From Allacma fusca (taxonomy: Eukaryota; Arthropoda; Collembola; Symphypleona; Sminthuridae): a DNA stretch of 64,000 nt. Numbering within the stretch: the first letter of the stretch is position 1; each line of letters starts with the position of its first letter. Shown piece after piece: positions 49,603 through 59,618 of this stretch. Made by a program: the position numbers and the translations under genes. The notes below the pieces were generated by a model. That model did not search any database, was not told the origin of the DNA, and saw only the letters and a program-made list of their open reading frames with translations. Location: NCBI GenBank assembly GCA_947179485.1, contig OX359245.1, forward strand, positions 81,083,067 through 81,147,066. The letters run 5' to 3'.

Positions 49603-50299
49603 ACAGAATCCTAATTGTGGAATTTTTAATAATTCCTGCAATGATGGAAAAATAAAACTGGATTATTGATTGCCCAGAAACTGTTTACAAAATACTTCTG
49701 CCGTGTAAACCTTACAAATTATGAATGTAAAATGCTACTACAAAACACAATTTGTGCCTGAAACATTATAAAATATAAAAAACTTCCCGATCTCAAACTA
49801 TGCGTGGCTAAATACCTGTTCCAAATAGTTATCTATGCGTAATTACAAACTTAAGATCGAGTCTGAAGTCTAGCAGTGAGTGTCTGCAGCAATTGTGTTT
49901 CAGTTTGAAAGGCTTTAAAAAATTTTAGTAAAATATCTTTAGTTGTTTTCAATGAATCCCTGCGTTGGGATTATTTTTTCAATAACCGCTTTCAGAAGTT
50001 TTCCGAATGGCAGATCCAGCACGTTCAGCATTTTGATAAATAACGACGGAAGAGTATACTAAGGAAGTTATTAGGAAAAAATTACATTAAAGATGTTTAA
50101 TAAATTATAAATCATTACGGTCTGTTTAAACGCAAACTGGCGTCATAGCTTACAATTAGCAAATCTCCAGAAACATATTGACAGTTATTTTCCTCTCGAA
50201 TCGTGTGATTAACGCGTTCCGTGGTTTTTCATATGCTAATACTGCTTTAGCAAGTACATTAGTTTGAATACATGTCTGCTTAAAGACTAACATTTACAG
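49603..50299. other. Block Z copy 2, intergenic, no gene
   Basis: Matches 6300-7010 in part (see the entry for 5985-7282). No coding region was seen. Confidence 0.55.
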
Positions 50300-53040
50300 C
50301 AATATTTTCAGGCAATAATAATTCAATTTGTGGCTCCAGTCTCACATTTACCAATGGGATTTTGATCAGTCAGGAATACTTTCAATACGTTCAATCTCAC
50401 CGTCTACATCATCAATGTCCGTTATTGGACACATTCAATAATGTACTCAATGTGACTTGCTGATGATGCGAAATGAATTTCACGAATTTCTATCATTCAT
50501 GGACGAATTATTGTAGATACCCAAAGATGGAGCTTGCTGCAGTCACAAATTTTGGAATCCGAATTAAAAAATATGGCACGTTTTAAGGACATAGCTATTC
50601 GTATACATTGCTTTAATGAATTTTCTGAGCTCAAAATGTAATTAATTTACTTAATATACCCTTATAATAGTGATACGCTCTTTTTAGCTAGAAATAAGTA
50701 TTTGATACGTACATAATAACGTAAGATTTTATGTAATGGTAGTAATGAAAATAGGATGTTAGAAGGAACGTAGGAATGTGTACATGTGAATAGCACGCGA
50801 ATAAACTTGCTGACCGTTGGTTTTAATAAAAATATCCAGAGTTGGAAAAGTCCTCCTCTGTGTGTGTAGAAATTACCCTTTGGCTCCTCTCAGTCCGCGC
50901 GGATGAGAAGAGGAGGGAAATCTCTCCATGCGTAGGATATATATATATATATATGGTATTAGTGCGTAATAAGCTTAAAACCATTGTACTTTAGAGTGTA
51001 AGACGTTTTCCCGGGAGAGTCTAAAAACTACTTCCTAAGTAATCGGATCTGTCTCGGACAATGGTCTCGATCTTTATGACCATAATAAAAATAAGTTACG
51101 ATAAGACCTAAGATTAAGAAAGTAATTGAAACTGATATTGCCTAAGTATGTATTGTCATGTGTTTAAATGTAAAGCAAGCTCGAACCGGCGCCAGGCTGG
51201 CGGGGTTGGAACTTGGTTTCGGCCAGATGGTCAGGTCATAAAAATCTATTCAATTGACTTCGGATTTTGAGAGTACGGTTGCGGCCGAGTATAAATACCC
51301 CAGGAAAATCTTACAGATTCACAGTCGATCTGAACACGCCGATCCGAAACGCTGTCCTCTTGGACTCTCTCTCTTCGTATAGCACTCGGGTTTCGGTTTC
51401 TCCCTTTTTATCAAAAATACTCTTGCTCTCAGAATCGAGTAGTTTTTTTGAAAGATAGCCTTTACTCTCAGAAGAGGAAAGATTTTACCACAGCTCTTCA
51501 GGCTGGTGGATTGTATTGAGAAATTTCGAGAAAACATTTAGAATTTTGATAGGAATTTTGGAAAGCCTTTTGGGTAACCTTTTGATAACTCGTAATAGGA
51601 ATTAAACTTAAACGTTTATAACTATTAACCTTGTATTTAGATTTAAAGAAGATCTTCTTTGAATTAATATTTATAATTAGAATTCAATCTCAGTGTTAAA
51701 TTATATTTTAGAAAATCAAACAAAGATATTATTAAGTTATTTTTTTGTATTTGTCAAGAGTTAAATAAAATCTCTTCAACATTTGAAGAATCAAAAGTAA
51801 ATTTGAGGGAATTCATAGTACGTTATTTCCTCTCAACTCAAACCCCTAACAATAGTAAAACAAATAAAGCGAGTACCTGAGAGAACTTTCGTTCAGATGC
51901 AATTTTCTATTTTTAACTTCGAAGATATAAAAACGAGTAATTTAATTCGAGGTAAGAAGGATCACCAAATCATTGCGTTACGTACCAAGGTGGCCCACAA
52001 CCCCTGAAGCACGTAACGAAGCGTAACGTTAATTGGTAAAACCACCCACTACCCCTGCGTTATGAATTACTGGAACGACCCATTGTTATTCCACGAAATC
52101 GTAACCTGGTACTGGAATTATCAAGTTATAAAAGTTATAACAGTAGAAAAGCTAACAGATATCTAAATCTACGATACAAGCAACTAAGTTTGGTGCAATA
52201 ACACAATTGTAATATAATAATCTTCAGACGTTCAATAATGATAGAAATTAATCGATTACGAATTTGTTTTGCTACCTTCGTTGCTTTTACACTGACAAAA
52301 TGTTTTTTAGCTTTAAACTCTCCATTTTAATTTCCGTCAACCTTTGAGAAAAAGACATTTACGATGCGTATCTCCACTCAGATATAAACGTTTATGGGTC
52401 AGAAAATCTGGGCCATAGGAGAAGATTTTCTCTATGTGTACTCCAGTTCCAGAAACTAAGCAATCTCTGGACATTCGAGCTAATGTTGGGTAACTAGTTT
52501 CGTGATTCTATATGGTGTTATTAAATTTCATGACTGAGCTTATGAAAAAAAATTATTGCAATGCAATATGATTCAAGGTCACAAATTTGGACTAGTTATA
52601 GGTTCAACAGCACCTTTGCATGTGTTGCATAGAAACTATTATTCATTGAGAAGTACCTGAATGTTCAGTTATTTTATCAGTGCTCACACGTACCTGACGT
52701 GTTTATACCCTAAAGATTGATTTTTGTATCTACACCCATACCTAACCTGTATTTTCAGGTATCTATCGACTGAACATGAACCTATATCCAAACTAGATGG
52801 GTACAAAAGGTTTGCACCTGTACCTGAACCTGTACCCAAATACCCGTGTAAAACCTGTACCAATGAAGGACACTGATTGGTACGTGAATTGTGAAATTCG
52901 GTCTCAAGAAGGGTCACCTCTTTAAATATTGTGTATCGCATCTTACCAGTGAAAACTCTAGTGACTCCCAGAGGGAATTGCAGTAGAGATTAGTGCATTG
53001 CATGGATTCAAAATTAAGGAACCTGTTCCTTGACCCAAAC
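50300..53040. repeat. Segmental duplication block X, copy 2
   Basis: Counterpart of 2100-5220. It is interrupted by the solo LTR at 50671-51851 and is free of the two insertions seen in copy 1. The shared stretch 52675-52880 (4853-5072 in copy 1) carries CCTGTACCTGAACCTG-type motifs and is probably an old keyword element that predates the duplication. Confidence 0.85.
50671..51851 (+). mobile_element. Solo LTR of an LTR retrotransposon, 1,181 bp
   Basis: Begins TGATACGCTC and ends CCCCTAACA (TG...CA), flanked by ATAG direct repeats (50667-50670 and 51852-51855). The duplicate locus at 2470 has the empty site CCCTTATAATAGTAAAAC. A core promoter is visible: TATAAATA at 51290, followed about 30 bp later by an initiator-like TTCACAGTC. 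A polyadenylation signal AATAAA lies at 51764. An AT microsatellite lies at 50938-50954. No gag/pol and no second LTR, so recombination between LTRs is implied. Confidence 0.88.
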
Positions 53041-53615
53041 TTTGTGTACCTCAAAGTGTAAAGCTGCACCTGAAAATGTACCTATTTAACAGGTTCAAAT
53101 TTTTCGATCCTGAACCTGACACAATTGCGTTTTTGTAGTACCCGTACCTGATTTGTACCTGAACCTGAAAAAGTACCCAAAAGACGACCTGAACCCGGGT
53201 ATTTTTTAACCGTACCTGAACATGTTTGGGTACTTGAGAATCAGAAGTTTTTTACTTTATCTTGTATTAAATATAAAATTTGGTACAAAATATATTCAAA
53301 ATGAACTAGAATGCATGTTCACTGGCTCCTGGGACACCCTACCATTCCAGAAGTTATCTAGAAAGCTTGAAATTCTCTGGATTTTAACTTTCAATCAATG
53401 AACCCAAACAATTCTGGTTCTGACAGGTTAAATCAAAACGGGTTTTTCTCTGCACCTGGCCATGAACCTGAACCTTTACCCAATTTCACGGGTATAAAAT
53501 ATTGCACCCAGAAAGGACCAACAATAATTGGATCCAAAATAAATGCACATACTGAACCTGACCATGGACCTGAACCCAAATACCCGGGTGCGACCTGAAC
53601 CCATTCAATGCAGTA
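52991..53615. mobile_element. hAT-like element, CCTGAACC family, 625 bp
   Basis: Termini TAGTGCATTGCATGG and CCATTCAATGCAGTA, perfect 8-bp flanks GTAGAGAT (52983-52990 and 53616-53623). The interior is rich in CCTGAACC/GGTTCAGG. Copy 1 of the duplication retains only about 50 bp of its left end (from about 5180, TAGGGCATCGCATGG), so the element was present before the duplication and was later cut by a deletion there. Confidence 0.88.
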
Positions 53616-53745
53616 GTAGAGATCTATTCAATTTCTGGACATTTTTGTTTAAAACAGCAAGTTATCTGTCTCACTGTAGGATGTTACTTGTACATGCACA
53701 TTACTGATTACATTCTTTTCCGAATTCCAAGGACGTATTATAAAC

Positions 53746-54644
53746 CATACTTGCAGCCGTTCAGTTCATAAAGTGGTGAACTGAACTGAACTAGCCCTAA
53801 TTCTCATCGTTTTTGAATGAACTTGAACGAACTAGTTGAATGCAAAATTGTCATTGAATGAATTTGAATTGAACTCAGCAGAACTTAATATGAATGTGAA
53901 CGAACGTACATCGTACGTTCAAGTAACACAAACTGAACTGAATTGAACTTAAGAGTCCAGGTTTGAATATAAACTTTTATATTCGTGAAAGCAACACGAA
54001 TATCAACTATATATCTATAAATTGCATGACCATATATTTTATAGTTATAATCTCAAAAGCTAGCACGCTGGTTTTTGACTATTAATTTGAATGACATTAA
54101 ATCATAAATCAAAAAATAGTTAGCTGGTTTCTTATATGTGTATAATAACACATATTTGGCACATTTTGGGCGAAATCGTATGAATTAAAACGCGAAATAA
54201 TTGTAAACATATTTACATGATTTATTAACTTGTTTACCAGAAAGCTCAAAATCAATACTGCTTTTAAAACTCCGGTGTTTTTAAAGCAGTTATTTGATCA
54301 GTCATTTAGCCAAAAATAGTTTTTTAGTCAAAGTTCAAAGTCAGTTATAGAAATCAAACTAAATGTCACTTAAATATATCATAAATGACTTTAACTAATT
54401 GGCTCGCAACTGACAGATAAAGCGAACTGAACTGAACGACCGAAAATTATATAATGAATTGAATTGAACTTTGAAAAAAATACTGCAAGGGTGAACTGAA
54501 CGTAACGACTGGAAAGTACGCAGTGAACTGAATTGAACTACGACAGGCTTTGGACAACGGGAACTGAACTTAACTGAACGGCACGATAAATTTGGGGATG
54601 TGAATGGAACTGAATTTGAACTTTGGAACAAAACTGCAAGTATG
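53746..54644. mobile_element. hAT-like element, GAACTGAACT family, copy b, 899 bp
   Basis: Same termini and orientation as 45460-46363, perfect 8-bp flanks TTATAAAC (53738-53745 and 54645-54652). It differs from copy a by a 5-bp contraction of the keyword run and a single substitution that I noticed. Confidence 0.96.
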
Positions 54645-55196
54645 TTATAAACTGTAATTTGTACTTGAATGTATTTGAAAAAGAATGTAATAAACACTCC
54701 CAATCAAGTCGTATTTAAGTTCAAAAAGCTATTGTCAATATATTTTAATGACGAGAATAAATTGTGAGTACCGTAACATGTGACTATATGTGACACACGT
54801 ACACACTTCAATGTGATTCTAATTAAACCATTACGTCATCATTTTCCTTCAGTAATCAGAATTTTGCACTTACGACTAAATTTATTTATCGTCATCTAAC
54901 ACAACCTTGAAAGCGGACTTTAATGGAGCAAACTATTTCCAAAAATGATTTAATGAGTGTTTCCTTGAAACAAAGGGGAAGCACCAGCCTTACATCTCGA
55001 AATTGAAATTCAATGCGAAAAACAATGGGCTTTATTTATTAGTGGATATAAAAATTAAAGAAATGTTACGATGGAATTTTCAGAACAAGTGGGGCTGGCA
55101 AGCACGCAGATACTCTTGAACTCAACCCATCGATAAGTGAGATAATAGGAAAAATCCAGTCTCAGCTTGAACTTCAAGACAACCCAGTTATTCAAA

Positions 55197-55915
55197 ATGA
55201 AGAGATTCATTTACACAGCAGTGGTTCTATTTTGTGTCACGGTAAAGAAATGATATGCTGAGAAAATCTTTAACTTGCCATGCAAATTACGCAAATATTT
55301 TCAGATCGCACAAGGTGATAGATGCTGATTCAATGTTCCTGTGACTTCCAGCAACTTAAAATGTAAAAACACAGTGCTACACAGAAGTCAGGAAGTCATG
55401 GATGCCGTCAATCACTGTGGTAAAGGAAAAAATGGAACTGAAATCAGCAACCACGATGTAAGACAAGAATATTTTTTAAATGTGTGTTTCATTAGAAGAG
55501 TGCATTGGTTGAGCACTCTCAGTACACTGTGAGTTCAGAAGTTAAAATTAATTTTCTACGTTTTAGATAACCTGTATCTTCGAGCAGCTGAATACATCGT
55601 GGACGGTAGACTAGTTAAGACCAAACTAATGAGAGAGTAAATTTATGATTTCGATTTACTTCATCAAAAACTTTATTCCGAAACCACCCCGTGTATCGAT
55701 GGTATGATTTCAAATGTCTACTTCCAAATATATTAAGTTGTAATTTAGTAGTATATCGGATCAGTACGGGGATTAGGGGTAATAAATATTATACACCCCA
55801 TGATCAGTAATCATTGAATTATATTTTGAGTACATCGTTCAGCAGTATTGAAATATTTGGTTTTGGTTTATAAAAGTTTGTATTTCTGAATTGTAAATGA
55901 CACACGAACCGAGAG
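55197..55915 (+). pseudogene. Decayed copy S3 of the small secreted protein gene
   Basis: Exon 1 55197-55241 (MKRFIYTAVVLFCVT, donor GTAAAG), exon 2 55305-55457 and exon 3 from 55567 align with the copies at 18052 and 42064, and exon 2 has exactly the same 153-base length. Exon 2 has TGA directly after the first cysteine (an arginine codon CGA in S1). Exon 3 loses frame after CIFEQL. The 3' flank matches that of the 42064 gene. Confidence 0.85.
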
Positions 55916-56840
55916 AGATGCACATAAGACGGATGTATTTTCTCGTGCTTGGTGTTACTTTGTGGGTTTTGAAATTGTAAGTTGACATACGCTTACAAGG
56001 GAGCAATATATTGACAAGGGAGCAAAAAGCTAGCTACAACATTGCACAATTTTTCCTGCATTCGTTGTAACAATATAAACTATACGAATTATATAGGTCT
56101 GCGGCCACAAAACCTGTGACTGGATTAACACATTGGATTAAAAACTGGTGTGGACACATCGATGCTCCCGCAACGAAAATATTTTAACATTTTATTTTCC
56201 GTGTATTCGACAAGTAATGCCCGGTTTTTACTTTGAACAGTACATTATCATATGTTCGCGCTTGACAGATATATGTATGTATACTCGCTGTCACTTGTTG
56301 CCATCTTATTATTTGTTTAAACTTTAAAATATATTGGTAGTAAATTCATTGGATTTAAATTCAAATACTTTCTGCACAGTCCTTGAAGAATTCAGAGGTT
56401 TAAATTGATTTTACCAGCAATTAACAATTGGCAGGGTTAAGGATCAGGGGCAACAATGTATAACTATGGACCTAACCTAGTCTGGCCATCAATTCATTCT
56501 GTAATATTAAAATTTTCCTGTAAAACAGAAATAGGAAACACATGTTTGAACGTTTCAAGCTATTTCGAAACGTTTTTGGTATTGTGCACATTTCAACTGA
56601 CTCCAACTGCATTGAGAAATACATTTATACAATTTAGTTAACTTATGACTTTAGCAGGTTATATTCTCGGAAATTAAATAAATAGTAATATCCAGCTTAT
56701 CCGTTATGATTTGTAGCTTATGATCTTGTTCATCTACATATATCTTTTCAATTCAAAAAATCTGCTGCAATCACATTTAATCAATGTCCAACAATTTGGA
56801 TTATTGTCAATTATTAACACCGTTGAAAAACGTTATTAAC
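55916..56840. other. Intergenic, no gene recognised
   Basis: 3' flank of the decayed secreted-protein copy, followed by sequence without visible features. A 61-residue frame at 56456 has no recognisable similarity. Confidence 0.5.
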
Positions 56841-57045
56841 GGGGAATTTTATTTTCAATAGTGAACGTAACACAAAAATAATCCATATTTTTGAATACAC
56901 TTAATTTATGCCAGTGGTTCAATTTTCGTGATGAGAAAACTATTTTTCATTATCGCAAGGAATTCGAATATACTATAGTTATGATGCCCAAAATTTAGGA
57001 TGATGTACAACTATTCCTTTATGTATATACCTTGTGTAAGATTGT
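56840..57045. repeat. Segmental duplication block Y, copy 2
   Basis: Counterpart of 5220-5456. Here it runs directly into the receptor block at TTGTCCAACCCATCAGGG. Confidence 0.75.
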
Positions 57046-57473
57046 CCAACCCATCAGGGTTTATCAAGCCCAGCAGTTCCCAATGTCCTCTAAAGTTGAA
57101 CATTCGCTTTGCGTGAGAGAGTCACGAGGCTATTTACAAAAGAACTTTAGAATCCTTTTTTGAGGGAGTGACTAAAACTACCATTGAAACACAAGCAACT
57201 GCTCCATTAAATCCAAAGATAAGAACTGATTGTAGTCGCGTCTTAAATAATTTACAACGAAACAGCTCGTCTAGTTGTGACTTTCGTGTCTAAAACGGGT
57301 ATGCATTATAAATGTAAATTTAAGACATGTGTTACGAAATGATACTAAACCTTTTTATTGAGTCCTTGCATACACGCAATCCGTGTTTCCCTTAATAAAT
57401 TATGAGTCTACAGCACGTTTCGAGACACTTTTAAGAAGCTTATATTTTGATTTTTTTGTCATATTCCAGCTAA

Positions 57474-59618
57474 ATGTCGCCCTATACAATTTGCGGGGTA
57501 ATCGCCCTCGATTGTGTACTTGTCATCATGGTACAAACTGTCGCCACCCATAAATGCAAACATTTTGCAACTTTTCCCGATTTGGTCGCCTGGCAGAACA
57601 TATTTTCCGAGTGCTCGCAAATTCTGTGTTTTCCAGATCTGTGTATTGACAACTTTCACGAAATACAGAACCCTTTATCCCTATTTAACGAGGACACCAA
57701 ACAGAATTACTCAGTTAAGAAATACTCTCGACGTAAATATCTCAGGAAATACTCACATTGTCAAGCAATGTTGATAGTGAAGGCTACTAGCAACCAGATG
57801 ACGTCCGATGCTGTGGACACTTGTGCTCATTTACTTTCATCCAGCATTCAAAGTAGTGTACTTGATTGGCTGCCTAAAACAATGGCGTATATAAACATCG
57901 CAGTGAGCGAGGAAAACTTAAATGTTTGCATCAAATCACTAGAAGATACATCGAAGAAATTCTATCGGAGGCGTAACCTGAGCATGATCAGTTTTATTGG
58001 TTTGCAAATTGAGGCCCATCAAACAAACAATATTGCAATCTTCAAAGAAACTAAATCTCATATACTAAAAATTAACAAGTGGTACACTATATGTTTGAGC
58101 TGCTTCATTTTGCATCGTAAGCATTTCGTATTGCATTGGGACATGAGGGAACCGCTTGCTGAATACTTTCGGAGTAAGCTAGATGGCACCCATGCATCGT
58201 TGAATCGACATCAAAGCTACAATTTACATGGATTAAATATGTTCGAACGAACTACTAGAACTATCGACTTTTCTTTGATTGCATTATCTTTAATTGCAGC
58301 CGGTAGGGCTGTTTTGACCCAAAAAGTGGAGAAAGCCGAATTTTATGAATACATTATTATTTCAATTGTATTCAGCAAATTTTCCAATTCTTGTTTTCCC
58401 GACTTTGCCACTGAATTTTCTCGGGTAGCCCCAACCGATATAATTGTACCACATTCTACTAACTTCTGGTCGTTGTTTTTACCACTGTTTACTGAAAGAA
58501 TCACATTCATGTCTTGTTTCAAGACTCGAAGCTCGCTTACTTACAGCGTTTATCTAAAGCCATTCCAAGCCTCCGTTTGGTTTTCTCTGATCATATTCGC
58601 TTCATTTACAGGAGTTTTTATTCAAAGATACTCTAAAATGGGAACGGCAGAACGAGTCATGATATTTATTTTGCCAATTCGGGCTTTATTGGAAAACGTG
58701 GATTTTTCGGACAGAGAAATCCCAAAAACAAGATGGTTCAACTTTACCATAACAATTTGGCTTTATATGACAATTGTCCTGAGTAATGCTTACAAAGGAA
58801 TCTTAACCTCTGACCTGACGGCCCCTCTACCAATGAGAGGTCTCGAAACATGGAGTGATCTAAACGGGGTTGATCTGATTCCTCCGCTTCTTCCAAGTAT
58901 GGCAAAAAATGCCTCAGGCGTACCTTCAAAGTTTATTGAATATTATAACCAAACGGCTTGGCCCCGCGGACGTTGTCCATTAAAAATGCCATTTACAGCT
59001 CTAACAACGATTGGTCAAACCATCGAGAAACAGATGTTATTATATCAGGCCTCGGATAATAGGTCAAAGGTTGAAGTTGATAGAGAGGGTAAATCATTGT
59101 TTCAAGATGTAATAAGTCAGCTGGTTTTTCCTGTCGGGAAACCATTTGTTAGTGTTGAGGAGGAAGTCTCGGAATGTGAGAACGTGGCTTACATTGATTT
59201 TCAAAGTACGATGCTTAACTTCAAGGTTCCAAAGTTCAGACGGAAAACTATTCGGTCAAAACCGTTTTTGATGGGACGACAATCGATTTTGCAGGGCGTC
59301 TATGGTTGGGTGTTCCTTGGTAGAAATACTTATGGTAATCAGTTTTTTAATTTTCTGGAACTACTTGTTGAAAGTGGGATTTTCCGATGGGTCAGGTCTA
59401 GATTTGAGGGGTTAGGCCGGACCAAATTTGATTTGATATACTTGCAAAGTTTGCCCAGAGTTGTAGAATCTCTCAAGTTTCGTTCAAATTTCATCCAAAC
59501 CTTGTTTCTAATTTATGCACTCTCCTGCGCTACTAGCTTAATTATTTTCTTGGTTGAAATAGTATGGTGTTTGTGCAAAATCTCCTGTAAAACTTCAGGC
59601 TTAATAATATTTTTGTGA
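57474..59618 (+). CDS. Ionotropic receptor IR2 (divergent iGluR-like channel), intact, 714 aa
   Basis: A single open exon encoding the arthropod ionotropic receptor architecture: N-terminal hydrophobic signal (residues 1-24); extracellular ligand-binding part S1 with several cysteines; M1 at about 366-387 (ASVWFSLIIFASFTGVFI); pore loop at about 395-412 (MIFILPIRALLENVDF); M3 at about 421-443, followed by SNAYKGILTSDLTAPLP; S2; M4 at about 671-697; short cytoplasmic tail. IRs are ligand-gated cation channels in dendritic membranes of chemosensory neurons. Divergent members respond to odorants or tastants, but the ligand cannot be read here. I did not find the full glutamate-binding residue set, as usual for divergent IRs. 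The start is the first ATG, conserved in position with IR1. A TATA-like TTATATTTT lies at 57439. TATTCCAG just before the ATG could be a splice acceptor for a 5' UTR exon, which IR1 lacks. Confidence 0.88.
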   Translation: MSPYTICGVIALDCVLVIMVQTVATHKCKHFATFPDLVAWQNIFSECSQILCFPDLCIDNFHEIQNPLSLFNEDTKQNYSVKKYSRRKYLRKYSHCQAMLIVKATSNQMTSDAVDTCAHLLSSSIQSSVLDWLPKTMAYINIAVSEENLNVCIKSLEDTSKKFYRRRNLSMISFIGLQIEAHQTNNIAIFKETKSHILKINKWYTICLSCFILHRKHFVLHWDMREPLAEYFRSKLDGTHASLNRHQSYNLHGLNMFERTTRTIDFSLIALSLIAAGRAVLTQKVEKAEFYEYIIISIVFSKFSNSCFPDFATEFSRVAPTDIIVPHSTNFWSLFLPLFTERITFMSCFKTRSSLTYSVYLKPFQASVWFSLIIFASFTGVFIQRYSKMGTAERVMIFILPIRALLENVDFSDREIPKTRWFNFTITIWLYMTIVLSNAYKGILTSDLTAPLPMRGLETWSDLNGVDLIPPLLPSMAKNASGVPSKFIEYYNQTAWPRGRCPLKMPFTALTTIGQTIEKQMLLYQASDNRSKVEVDREGKSLFQDVISQLVFPVGKPFVSVEEEVSECENVAYIDFQSTMLNFKVPKFRRKTIRSKPFLMGRQSILQGVYGWVFLGRNTYGNQFFNFLELLVESGIFRWVRSRFEGLGRTKFDLIYLQSLPRVVESLKFRSNFIQTLFLIYALSCATSLIIFLVEIVWCLCKISCKTSGLIIFL

